A stretch of DNA of 27,337 nucleotides from Chara braunii (GCA_003427395.1 BFEA01000760.1:189181-216517); one strand, 5' to 3'; counted from the stretch's first letter, positions 1 through 9,720 are shown. Program-made: numbers and translations. The notes: generated by a model not told the origin, from the letters alone.

Positions 1-145
1 AGCCAGGTGCCACGTAACACGGAGGGAGAGAGAGAGAGAGGGAGGGAGAGAGAGGGAGGGAGAGAGAGAGACAGAGAGAGAGAGCCAGAGAGACAGAGAG
101 ACAGAGAAAGAGAGAGAGCTAGGGTAGGCAGGTGGTGTGGGCGGG

Positions 146-204
<59 letters not shown>

Positions 205-342
205 CAGGGGGAGAGAGAGCGACAGGGGGAGGAGAGAGAGAGAGAAGACAGCGAGACAGAGAGCAAAAGAGGGAGAGAGAGGGAGAGAGAGAGAGAGCAC
301 TACGGTAGGCAGGTGCCACGTACCACAGCGCGCGCGCAAGGA

Positions 343-381
<39 letters not shown>

Positions 382-420
382 AAGAGAGAGAAAAAAAAGA
401 CAGCGGGAGATCCTTATTCC
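1..420. repeat. GA microsatellite with interspersed GTAGGCAGGTG unit
   Basis: Long, imperfect (GA)n runs on the plus strand are interrupted by a 22-25 base unit near 1-22, 121-143 and 301-329. The unit reads about GGTAGGCAGGTGCCACGTAC; the first copy is partial and the middle copy has lost some bases. This makes a higher-order array of GA blocks plus the short unit. Open frames here encode only Arg-Glu or Ser-Leu repeats and are products of the dinucleotide repeat, not genes. Confidence 0.9.
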
Positions 421-1050
421 GGGTTGACACTCTTCACTATCTCCCTCTCCTACCCTACCCTATCTACTAAGGACCGCTCGGCGAGTTACCAGCTGTGAGG
501 AAGCTCCTCCACTCCCGTCATGGAGTGTGCTGTGACCCTTCCCATTCCCCGGCATGGCGACCGGGGTAATGGGCAAGCAGTGCTACGTGAAGTTGCAGCG
601 ACGCTCCATACTGGAGCGCTACCCTACCAGTCCGGTACCGGCGCTCCTCCGTCGGGCGGGGACTTCCCTCTTACCCACCATTCTCAATTTCCAACCTTTT
701 CCTAATCGGTCACAAAACAAACAAAAGAAAATGGGCGTCGAGACATGAACAAAAGATCGACTTACCGTGAGTGCACAGGTGCGCAGCCCCTAGTCTGTCC
801 GTTGATGGGGAAGGGTGAGGTAGTGATTATGATGTGGGTATGTTTTGTCATGTTCGCTATACACAACTCGAAGAGTGTGTGTGTTTGGTTTGTGCGGCTT
901 TTTGGGCTTTGTAGACACCTTTGGTTAAATCTTGCTCAGAGAGGGGAAGCAGGACAAGGTCCTCGGGAACCGTGGTTGTCCTAGGTAAGGATTCCCCATC
1001 TGAAAGCTAAGCTGACTGATGCTGTCAGAAGATTCTTTCCGGGTTGAATT
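421..1050. other. Unassigned stretch, no supported gene
   Basis: No recognisable domain is present. Overlapping short plus-strand frames at 520-705 and 554-748 (61 and 64 codons) compete with each other and lack any known motif, so neither is called. A frame at 745-984 is Trp/Cys/Val-rich and looks random. I see no repeat structure here. Confidence 0.5.
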
Positions 1051-1239
1051 GTGGGGTCCCCGGGGGCGAAGTCCCACTAGCAGCGTTGAGCTACCTCAAC
1101 GCCTGAATGTGGACGAGTTTGAGGAGACGTGCAGTTCAGGAAACTCAGCACAATTTCTGCACATCTCCGTAAAACAGTCCACATTCAGGCGTTGAGGTAG
1201 CTCAACGCTGCGAGTGGGACTTGCCCCGGGCCCCGAACT
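1051..1239. repeat. Nested foldback (MITE-like) element
   Basis: A perfect 34-bp inverted repeat lies at 1081-1114 and 1177-1210. It extends outward as an imperfect GC-rich arm containing AAGTCCCACT and CCCCGGGG-like blocks (about 1053-1080 and 1211-1236). Each 34-bp arm holds its own 8-bp hairpin with a 4-nt loop (GCGTTGAG/CTCAACGC, at 1083-1102 and 1189-1208). The central loop pairs again: GGAGACGTGCAG near 1122 against CTGCACATCTCC near 1157-1168, with one mismatch. Nearly the whole 180 bp can fold into one long hairpin. No coding capacity. This fits a small foldback transposon or MITE; I could not define a target-site duplication. Confidence 0.8.
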
Positions 1240-1270
1240 GGTTTTCAAGGAAAAAGAAGTGTTTTGAAAA

Positions 1271-1299
1271 ANAAAAAAAAAAAAAAAAAAAAAAAAAAA
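1271..1299. repeat. Poly(A) run with one ambiguous base
   Basis: An A homopolymer directly after the foldback element, with an N at 1272. It may be the tail of an older retroposed insertion or a simple repeat; the N shows that assembly was uncertain here. Confidence 0.8.
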
Positions 1300-1303
1300 G
1301 AGT

Positions 1304-1373
1304 GTGTGTGTTGGGGGTCCCGGTTGGTGCTTTATTCACGTGTGTGTTGGGTCCCAGTTGGTGCTTTATTCAC
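1304..1373. repeat. Two-copy tandem repeat, 34-36 bp
   Basis: Two adjacent near-identical units, 1304-1339 and 1340-1373, both end in GGTGCTTTATTCAC. They differ by a 2-bp indel and one substitution. Confidence 0.85.
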
Positions 1374-1413
1374 GTGTGCGTGGGCCTTTTGTTGCCCCGC
1401 CCTTCTCTTCTGG

Positions 1414-1443
1414 GAGCAAGGAGTATGGCTATACTCCTTGCTC
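1414..1443. repeat. Perfect 13-bp hairpin
   Basis: GAGCAAGGAGTAT at 1414-1426 is followed by the loop GGCT and the exact reverse complement at 1431-1443. It sits 34 bp from the LINE 3' junction in the pre-insertion host sequence. Function unknown. Confidence 0.85.
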
Positions 1444-1476
1444 TCTCCCTCCGTCTGCTTGCAAAGCCTGCTCAAT

Positions 1477-1492
1477 CCTTAGCTTTCTGTTC
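1477..1492. repeat. Target-site duplication of the LINE, 3' copy
   Basis: CCTTAGCTTTCTGTTC here is repeated exactly at 8651-8666. It lies directly against the poly(T) run at 1493, which is the A tail of the minus-strand LINE. Read in the LINE sense direction the duplication starts with an A-rich GAACAGAAAG. Confidence 0.95.
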
Positions 1493-1514
1493 TTTTTTTC
1501 TTTTTTTTTTTTTT
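1493..1514 (-). other. LINE poly(A) tail
   Basis: An A-rich tail on the minus strand (poly(T) with one C on plus), directly between the 3' UTR and the target-site duplication. Confidence 0.9.
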
Positions 1515-1988
1515 AATAAAACACTCAATTTATTCCAAACGGAACCACGAGGGTGGGGACGTCACAATTCCACCCGGAGTTATTCCGGCAGCCTCAGCCG
1601 GTTTAGCTTACAGCCCTTTGGCTGGGAACTTCTCAACACAAACAGGCAAAAACAGGCAAAACAGAGGCCAGAAAATATCTAGGAACAGAAATGGCCAGAT
1701 CTGGACCGGTGTCCTGAAATCCCGACCCCTGGGAATTAAACCATGCACCAGGCCTAAAAAACCTCACAAACCAACAACATCCAACAAAATTGCCACAAGC
1801 ACCTCGAAACCAAACAAACCTTCCAAACCACAACCACCTACTATACCTACTTGCCTATCCTACCAAATGCCTACAGAACGGCAGCTCAGTCCTCCCGGAC
1901 CGGCGTAGCAAAGGACGCTCCATCATTCAATGTTCCCCCCGCCTTCCTCCTGTGGAAATTCGAACCGAGTGCCCCAGGTTCGTAACAT
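1515..1988 (-). other. LINE 3' untranslated region
   Basis: Lies between the likely ORF2 stop (1991-1989) and the A tail. If that TAG were read through, the frame would close 21 codons later at a TGA at 1925-1923, so the exact boundary is uncertain. Overlapping plus-strand frames here have no recognisable domain. Confidence 0.75.
1529..1534 (-). promoter_or_regulatory. LINE polyadenylation signal AATAAA
   Basis: AATAAA in LINE sense ends 14 bases before the first A of the tail, a canonical distance. Confidence 0.85.
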
Positions 1989-4900
1989 CTATTTGGCCCA
2001 AAGCCAATCTGAGAAAACCAACTTCCCTTCTTCTAGCCTCGCAATCTTCCCACCCAAACCCCATGTTTCCCCAAACCATACCCCAGACCTGGTTCTCCCT
2101 TTTCTCTTCCAATCAGCCTGAACTGTGCGTCACAAGGCGCCTCCAAAAGAAGCTCTGATTTCCTTATTCGTCATTTCGGTGCCTTCGAACACATATTTGT
2201 TCCTACCTTTCCATATGACATCGCAGCCAACAGCACGAGCTACTTGAGCGACATAGCCTCACCCCTTGTTGGGTTGCAGGTTATCTGGCAAACCTCCCAG
2301 TAAGACCCAATCACGACTCCATGGCAAGCAATTGTCTGAGATTCTCTCCCAGAAGATCTTCCACCAATCCCAAATTCTAAGTGAAGCCGGACAGTCGTAC
2401 CACAGATAGGTGGTTGACTCAAAGGCCCAGCTGCACCTCTTGCAAGTCATGTGGAGCTGAAGCCCTCGCTGTGCCAAGTTGACTGCTGATGGAGTAACCA
2501 ACATGGACAGCAACCAGAGATTTACTGCTAATCTCGGGTTAGGGGCTGAGGACAATTGATTCCAATAGCGAGATAAAGCTTTCTCAATGTCATGATGACT
2601 CTCATCCACCATCTGGCTCCATCTCCGCACTGCTACCTCCATAGGCTTACGAGATGGACATTGGGAGGCATAACCCAATTCCACTGAATACAGATGAAGT
2701 GGTAGGTCCTTCCCCCCTTTACCCTCCCCTTTCCAACCCCACATCTTAGCGTTCACTTTCAGTTCCTGGATAGTTGTCCCTCCTGCAAAGACCCAGCAAT
2801 CCCAATTCCCTTCCTCATCGCACGTTTTCCAAACTCGTATCTGAGTCAGGGGAAGCCCCAACGGTGGATGGGAATGATCGTTAATTTGAACCGAGGCTGT
2901 TGGTTTTTCCGAATCAATTCCTTCCCATTGTTGAAAATCTATTTTTCCGTTTGACTCAATCCTCGTCAGTTTCCAAAACGAAGGGTCAAAGGCGATACTG
3001 GGGAAGACATACTAGGTATCAGGGGGGTTTATCCCCTCTGGGCTCAAGATCCTTCTCCATTGCAAGGGGATCGCCTGGATTAGCTCAGTAAGTTTTTCCT
3101 CCACATACAAGACCGAACCCAGGTGCCCCCTCATAGCAAGAGGGGTTTTCCATTGGCCCTCTACCTGATTCCAAACATCACCAATTCTCAGGACCCCTTT
3201 TTCGATCCAAACTCTCCCAAAGCTGTTGCGTGATGAATCAGCAGCAAACCACTTATCATCTTGTCTCCGAACATGCGGATTTTCAAAGAGGGGCTGGAGT
3301 ATAACCTCAGTTTTTGTTGTCGGATTAGCCCACGAGTTTGGTTTCAAACGTTTTCAGGCCAGCATAACTGCTTTCCAAAATTTGGATTCAATCCGACGGC
3401 TTTGATATGAGTGCAGGGGAAAGCAAGTCCACACATCAGGGGGATGAGACAAGTTTCATTCATTTGCCAAAATAATTTCTGCCAAAGAAATCCAGTAGGC
3501 CTCTTCAGTTGAACAAATGTCTTTAATTGCCCATCTTACCAGCATTGTCGCCCCTTTGCGTTGAGGATCAATTAAGCCCAACCCTCCTTCCTCTTTAGGA
3601 AAACACAGCAAGTCCCAACCCACCTTGGACATGAAACCTTGCTCATCTGTAGCATGTGGTTTCCATATGAACTTAGCAGCCCTTCGGCGAAGGAGAAAGC
3701 ATAAGTGTCTGCCTAAGGGTCTGACCGCTGCTACAAACCAAAGCAGGGAGAACAGCGCGCTGTTAATTACCAGAACTCTGCCAAAACCTGAGAGATGGTG
3801 GGCTCTGCCCCACGTAGCTGCCCTTTGCAGCGAGCATTGTAGCAGGATCCCCTCATGATCTACACTGCATGACAATAGAGATACTTGAACCCCCAGAAAC
3901 CTTTCCGATTGATCAGACTCAATACGCTTCATTCCCCAATTCACCACATGAGTATAGGTTCCTGGAAGGAAAAAGACTGCTTTGGCCCAATTGACTGATG
4001 TCTCCGATAGCTCTTAGTATTCGTCCAAGCAATCTTTCAAGGCAGACATCGACCTATATGAATTTTCAGAGATAGCAAAGATGTTGTCTGCCAAAGCTTT
4101 AACTTTGCATTGGGAGATACCTGTTTCGAGACCTATGATGTCCGGGTTTGAACGCACGTTACACAATAGGTTCTCCATCTGAATCACAAACAGGAGAGGT
4201 GTCAAAGGGCAACCCTGTCTGAGAGATCTCGTTAGCAAAAACAAAGTGGAACGATACCCATTAACCATTACAGAGCCTGTAGATAACGAGTATAGGGCCA
4301 AAACCCAATTACACAGATTTACACCAAAACCTACGTGGCGCAATGTAGTCAAGACATACGTCCAATTTACGCGGTTTTATGCCTTTTCTAGATCGAGCAT
4401 TTGAATTGAGAGGTTAGCCTGCGTGTTCTCAACCACTTCTAAAGCCTCGATGGTCGTGACAATGTTTTCGAAAATAGATCGGCCCTGAACAAAAGCAGCT
4501 TGATCCCTCTCGATTAAGGTCGGGAGGTGTCTACCTAGACGTTTAGCTAAAATTTTTGCTAAAAGTTTGTAGGAAACATTCAGCACAGAGATAGGGCGTC
4601 AGTTTCTTATTTCGGATTTGTCGCATTTCTTGTACAGTAATGATATAATCTCATTCCTCATGCCTACTGATAAGTTACCTCCCACTGAGACCTGATTATA
4701 AATTTTTACAAGCTCCTCTTTGATCACCTCTCAGATAACCAGATAAAGTTCTACTGGTAAGCCATCATCCACTGGGCCTTTGCCCCTCACCATTCAGTTC
4801 AATGCTTCCCATGCTTCTTCAGTAGTTACCGGACGGTCCATATCCAACCTACCTTCGGTAGACAATCTTTTCCCGAAGTGGAACCAATGGTCTGAATTTT

Positions 4901-6209
4901 TCGATAGGTCTGTGGTTAGATCTTCGAGTGGTCTCTTGGATGTTAAAATATCTTGATAGTACATGGCAGCATACTCACATAACTGCGTACGTTCCCTTAC
5001 AATCGGAAGATCGTGGTCAAAGGGGTGCATGAGTTCACCCATTGAGTGTGTCAGTTTTTTGGGCGTCAACTTCTGAAACGTCTCACGTGTCATACGATCA
5101 TAAACGATTATCCCTTTAACTTTTAATCTCTCCGACCACAAATCTGATTCCTCCTGTTGTAAGGCGTCCCATTCGGCCAGTAGTTTCTCCCTAATTGGGC
5201 TCCAAACCAGGTTAGAGATAGGGTGAAGGCTCGTGCGATCTTCTGCATACTTAAGCTTCGTCACTATCTCTTCCTCCTAATTCTTCCTGTTGGCTGCAAA
5301 AATACGAGAGAAAATACTTGAATGTTTTTAAAAAACACGGGACCCTGCTTCCCACCAGGCCTCCTTCGATTCAAATTTCTCGGCATTCAATTTCCACCCT
5401 GCCCAAAAACGTTTCATCCAGTCTACCATCCCCGGGTCCTGCAAAATCCGAGTGTTAACTCTATAGTACCCAATGCCCCTTTCTAACTTAGTCAAATTAA
5501 AAGCCGCCACCACCGGTTTATGATATGAGATCGGATTATCCACCTCTTCGATAGACATGGTAACCTGCCATGCTTTCAGTGAAAGCAGAAAAAAATCCAA
5601 TTTTTTGCGGATGGTGCCTTTTCCCTCCCTGATGTTAGAGCACCAAGTAAATCCTGGGTTACCGGGGTGTAGAAGCACATACGGCTCCGTCAGTTCTAGA
5701 TCTGACATGAGATCCGACAGTACTTTGACATCCCGATTACCCCGAACTCCCTCAGGGTTATCCAAGGAAGTATTCCAGTCCCCGAAAATAATTAGATTAT
5801 CACAGTCGGGGACAAACAAAGGAATATCTTCAAAAAAATTAGCATTTTGCGCACAATCTGTTGGAGCATAAATGGAAGCTACAACCCACTCTTGACCCTC
5901 GATTCCTAGTTTAACCCAAGACCATTTTCCCCACAGATCCGCACATAAATCAATAATTACAGCATTTAAGTTCTTGTGGACAAGGATTGTTACACCACCT
6001 TTTGAACCTCTGGCGGGAGACCACAGTTGTGGACCATCCCGCGAGGAGCCTAGTTCCAAAATCTTTAGTTCAGATAACTTACTTTCCTGCAAACAGAGGA
6101 TGTCAACTTTCTTCTCGTGCATCCAACTTCTCATACGAGCTTTCTTATTCCTACCGCTAGAATCCCCCAGCCCACGCACATTCCAGGTGGCTACCCTAAG
6201 TCTGACCAT
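1989..6209 (-). pseudogene. LINE ORF2: endonuclease-reverse transcriptase, 12 in-frame stops
   Basis: A single reading frame of about 1406 codons. The N-terminal APE-type endonuclease (residues 1-235) shows WNVRGLG (9-15), LQESK (40-44), YAPTD (114-118), GDWN (143-146) and SYH at 228-230, where the family has SDH; the Asp codon is now TAT. The RT follows: NWRPI with its Trp as TGA, LEKA-stop-NRV where EKAYDRV-like sequence is usual, LRQGCPL, and LADN at the YADD box, where the second Asp is Asn (AAC at 4085-4083). The C-terminal CCHC-like motif (CKRC...TTYLWYDC) has Tyr for the usual His, and an IWKGRN motif lies near the end. Stops begin at 5330 TAA, 5279 TAG, 4796, 4733 and 4601 TGA, 4379 and 4016 TAA, 3458 and 3356 TGA, 3014 TAG, 2261 and 2132 TGA. 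Reading through all of them gives family-like sequence with no frameshift. Confidence 0.93.
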
Positions 6210-6237
6210 TCAGAGCATCTGTTCCAGAGTGTTGGAT

Positions 6238-8316
6238 CTATGAGGTACCCTCCGCAAATGGGGTTGACGTCGACCATGCTTTTGTCAGTACTCGTTTCAG
6301 GAAAGGAGAGTCAAGCTTTATTTCCTTACCTAGCTTGGAGTTCAGATCGCTCAAGCATACTGCGGTCACAAATGATGCCAATTTAACTCGCCTCAGGTCA
6401 GGCTTCCAACCCTCCAACAACCAGACCAACGGGATTAATCTGAAGCCTTCGTTCTCCAACTGATCCAGGAGAGGTGGAGCGATGCGTGCATCGAAGAGTG
6501 GGGTATAAAGACGAACTCTTTTCCCTTCGAGTTCGATTAGGAAACGAGGCATAGCAATTTCAATTAGTCTGAAAGAAATTTTGTTCTAAAATATTGATCT
6601 AGCCAGGGTTTTTGTTGCAAGTGGCATCGGAGACTCTGGGCAGGGAGCGTTAAGCAACAAAGGTGAACCATCCAAACCTGCCCACGCCACTACCCAGTAC
6701 GAGTTCCTAGCGGCAATTAACATCAGAGGCAATAACCTTGACTCAACCGCTGATTGGCCTTTTGACAAAGCGCCCATCCGAGGTCGCAACGGTTTGCGCT
6801 TACCTGTTGCAGAAGATCGTACTTGTGAGCCCCCAGAGCTGCCCGAGGCTTTTCCTCGTAGCTCGTCTACTTGAATATCAACACCTGTATCGCTCAACCT
6901 TCGTTGCTTCACTGGAGATTCGCCTTGTTGACAAAGACGGCTCTGGCCTGAAGTTATAGACCCGGACAAAGTCGGGCTAGCTTGATGTCTCTCTTGAGGA
7001 TGTATGGTCGGTGTTGTGCCGTTCTGAAACATTCCTCCCTGAGGATTACTCTGAGACCAGCCCATCATACCTTGGTTCCACGACATAAAAGCGTACAAGT
7101 TTGCAATCAAGGGGCTCGTGCCTAGCTGCATATTCGACCACGGCATTCCATATGACGCCGATGTGAATGGATGGGAAGGTAGGTTTTGCAGAAAGGTCGC
7201 CCACGAAGCATCCAGAGACGGGAACGCTTGATTACACACCATGAATCATTCCTGCACCCATATGGGACAAAACTTGATTAGCACCCGGTGAGAAAGTCGG
7301 GCTGCCCCTTCAGGAAGGTTGAAGCCCGCCGCCGTATGTTGGACCCCCAAGGGGGGTTGACTTGTCGAAATACCTGGAGCGCTAAGGGTGCCGACGTACC
7401 CCGCTTGTGGTTCCGCTGCCCGAGGTGTTGACGAAGCTTGCAGTTGACTTGAACGGGCCCCTCCTTGGTTTCAACGATCCGTCCTTCCGCAAGTGAGTTC
7501 CGTGTGGAAGAACGTGAGGCATCTTTTACACCATGCTGAGTCAGCATTCGCAAGTTTAACTTCCAGCACATCCCCTTGGCATGTTTGAACAAAGATTTTA
7601 TCTTTCATGTTCTCCCTACTCGCCGGTTCGATATCAAACCTTAAGTTCACCAACTTCGGGTCCGATTCATCTGCTTCCGGTTTATGTTGCATCAACACTT
7701 TCCCAATGGCCTTCTCCACATGTACGTGGAGAAAGGGCATTCCATCCAGAGGCACGCCTACAGCCACCACCCAGAAGGTGCCTTGATCAATCAATTGCCT
7801 CCAATCCTCAATCTCCGCTCTCGTCAACCAGGGTTTGAACTCTGTTCTGTATGTTGTGCCAGCCAGATCGATGTAGTCCGTTTTCTTGTTCAACATCCAA
7901 CCGGAGATGGCTTGAGCCCTTGGGACGTATGATACCACGTTCGGACTTTCTGCCTTAATCCTTTCGCGCTTGAATTCTTGCCCGAAGGTCTCGTCCCACA
8001 TCCACACGTCTTCATATGCTCTCACAACGTCCTCCTTGACCTTCTTTGGGAGAAAATGGGCGTCGTCCCGGAAAATGACGGTGACCGTCCTCTCCTTCAA
8101 CCACTTAATATTGATCTCATCCAGCGTGGTATTCAAAATAAACTTGACTTCCCTGCCTGTCACTTCTATCTCCCCTGGATCGATATCTGTTGGTAAAATG
8201 CCCTCCTCATAGCACACCCTTATCATCTCCCTTGCTCTTTCCTCCTCCAGGCGATAGTCACCCGGGACTTGGGCTCTGCCATCTCGTTCCCCTTGCATCG
8301 CCGGTTCGGGTTCCAT
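6238..8316 (-). pseudogene. LINE ORF1: nucleic-acid-binding gag-like protein, 3 in-frame stops
   Basis: One reading frame of 693 codons. The ATG at 8316 is directly preceded by an in-frame TAG, which fixes the start. The first 281 residues are uninterrupted and include a region like the RRM-type domain of plant LINE ORF1 (DUF4283-like, with GVPLDGMPF and HVEKAIGKVL), then a canonical zinc knuckle CX2CX4HX4C (CKRCLTFFHTELTC). A Pro/Ser/Gln-rich linker and a C-terminal region with MPRFLIELEGKRVRLY near 6552 follow. This protein normally coats the element RNA. Internal stops begin at 7473 (TGA), 7248 (TGA) and 6588 (TAG); between them the same frame stays open. The terminal stop lies 28 bp before the ORF2 start. 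Confidence 0.88.
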
Positions 8317-8650
8317 CTAAACTTCTACTCCTAAGCTTATCACCAACCTTCTACAACGAAGGAACAAATTCAACTAAGTCCTCCATAGTTATGATTGCCA
8401 AGGAAGGGCGGGGTGGTGGCAGCATACTCTAACCGTTGATAACATCCCCAGAGGCACTTGCCAAAGGGCTTCGTCCACACGAAAGCGCGGAGCTACCACC
8501 TACGCTGACGGTTCCATGCCGGAATTGTCCATCGCCGGTTAGGCCTGCCGAAAGGCAGGCGGCGTTTGGCCCGAACGCTACCGCGACGGTCAAACCGCCT
8601 TTGGGCCGCCACCCAAAATTGTTGTTTGCTGGCCCGATATTGGCCAAGCG
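8317..8650 (-). promoter_or_regulatory. LINE 5' UTR and probable internal promoter
   Basis: GC-rich leader between the 5' target-site duplication and the ORF1 ATG. LINEs carry an internal promoter here, so that role is inferred from the family. It contains a perfect 7-bp hairpin at 8543-8560 (GCCTGCC/GGCAGGC). The plus-strand frame 8436-8912 crosses the LINE boundary and is not a gene. Confidence 0.75.
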
Positions 8651-8666
8651 CCTTAGCTTTCTGTTC
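8651..8666. repeat. Target-site duplication of the LINE, 5' copy
   Basis: Exact copy, 16 of 16, of 1477-1492. It marks the LINE 5' end at 8650 and shows the element is full length. Confidence 0.95.
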
Positions 8667-8940
8667 CATTCTTGTGTATTGTGTATTAAAGGCAACGGTC
8701 CGCGACCGATGTATGGGCCAAGTACTGGTGGTTTAATTGCCTTACCTTCTTCCGCCTTTTTTAATGGAATGAATGAGAGAACCAATACCCATGGTTATTG
8801 TAGCCATCTCTGTCATTTCTGCATAAGGGGGACATCGGGCTTGGTGGCGGTTCAACGGTATGGTTGGGACGTGACCGGACCTGGCGTACCACTGTATTGG
8901 TGGAGTGCATGACGTCATGGGATCATTTGAACACACACGC
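8667..8940. other. Unassigned flank; 12-bp palindrome with a TGACGTCA core
   Basis: No gene seen. CATGACGTCATG at 8908-8919 is a perfect palindrome containing a consensus bZIP-binding core. This could be chance and no associated transcript is evident. Confidence 0.4.
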
Positions 8941-9092
8941 ACACACTGTCAAAACAAAAAATAAACAGATGTGTCTTCCCGCGGAGAAGGGCAAGATGCA
9001 TCCCTTACTATGAATAGCAATGAATGCATCTTACCACTCTGTGTGGCAGATGCATTTTTCCTCTTCTCGATTCTACAGTCGCGTGGTGCGGC
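8941..9092 (+). mobile_element. Small TIR element, copy 1
   Basis: About 150 bp, aligned at roughly 80% with the reverse complement of 9297-9449. Shared landmarks are ACTGTCAAAAC near one end, GAGAAGGGCAAGATGCATC, TTACTATG, ATGCATCTTACCACT, and a GGTG-rich right end. GATGCAT/ATGCATC recurs within it. No coding capacity. Its right end is more diverged than in copy 2. MITE-like. Confidence 0.75.
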
Positions 9093-9296
9093 CATTCGTG
9101 AATAGTGGAGCGAGGCCCAGAGAATCACGACTTTGGCAATCACCGAAGTTGCATGTCAGAGCATCTGCACCTTGGCCTTTTGGGAAACGTTTTTCCCATC
9201 TCTCAAACTTCTTCGGCACGCTTCCCCGTTTTGGGAAATTCCTTTACGCCGTGTCTGACACCCTGACACAAAAAACAAAAGACAAGCGTCGGAGGC

Positions 9297-9449
9297 CCAC
9301 CCTCACCACTGTCAAAACCAAAAGATGGATCTGCTGCAAAAAGTGGTAAGATGCATTTGTTGCTACCATAGTAACGGATGCATCTTGCCCTTCTCTGAGG
9401 GAAGATGCATTCCTTCATTTTTTGTTTCGACAGTGGTGTGGCGAGGCCC
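9297..9449 (-). mobile_element. Small TIR element, copy 2 (inverted)
   Basis: Terminal inverted repeats CACCACTGTCAAAAC (9304-9318) and GTTTCGACAGTGGTG (9424-9438) match at 14 of 15 positions and may extend outward to GGCC on both sides. The inside repeats copy 1 in the opposite orientation. With about 200 bp between them the copies form a large inverted pair. I could not establish a clear target-site duplication. Confidence 0.78.
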
Positions 9450-9504
9450 TTAGTCCAGATGCTGCGAATCACGGAAAATTTGTTCGATAGTGGGAAGATC
9501 TACA

Positions 9505-9714
9505 ATGCCAAAGCAAGATAAAACAAACGAAGAGCAAATAAAGCACACACACGTCGACAACACAACACGCCAAAAAGCCGACGTGCCAAAAAAATTAGGA
9601 ATTCGGGTTTCCGACAAGACCACCCGCAAGGATAAAAAAGATCGTATGGCTAAAACATGAAAGAAAACAATCGGATTGACCCGCAGCGTCATGACCAGGG
9701 CGACTAAGCTTTAG
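9505..9714 (+). pseudogene. Small Lys-rich ORF with one in-frame TGA
   Basis: An ATG at 9505 opens 51 codons of a strongly hydrophilic, Lys/Asp/Thr-rich peptide beginning MPKQDKTNEEQIK and ending in a TGA at 9658-9660. The same frame continues with 17 more sensible codons (KKTIGLTRSV...) to a TAG at 9712. It may be a small basic nucleic-acid-binding peptide or a fragment of a transposon ORF. No homology is recognised and no splice or promoter signal is identified. The opposite-strand frame (9450-9692) is hydrophobic and may equally be noise. Confidence 0.3.
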
Positions 9715-9720
9715 TAGTAT

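Larger units (their letters stand above)
1493..8650 (-). mobile_element. Full-length plant-type L1/LINE retrotransposon
   Basis: A 7.16-kb non-LTR element in minus orientation, bounded on both sides by a perfect 16-bp target-site duplication. In sense order it has a 334-bp GC-rich 5' UTR, ORF1 (8316-6238), a 28-bp spacer, ORF2 (6209-1989), a 3' UTR of about 470 bp, AATAAA, and an A tail at 1514-1493. Such elements move by target-primed reverse transcription: the ORF2 endonuclease nicks DNA and the RT copies the RNA from the nick. The 5' end is not truncated, which is unusual for LINE copies. Both ORFs are interrupted by stops, so this copy is not expected to be autonomous under the standard code. 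Confidence 0.95.

Noticed and set aside
7-498. 163-codon frame rich in Arg-Glu and the reverse-strand Ser-Leu frame
   Set aside because: Both are direct translations of the GA microsatellite and carry no information beyond it.
6238-6552. A separate third ORF between LINE ORF1 and ORF2
   Set aside because: It is in the same frame as ORF1, separated only by a TAG and 11 codons, so it is better read as the ORF1 C-terminus.
8436-8912. 158-codon plus-strand frame
   Set aside because: It runs across the LINE 5' UTR, the target-site duplication and the host flank, antisense to the LINE, so it cannot be an old gene.
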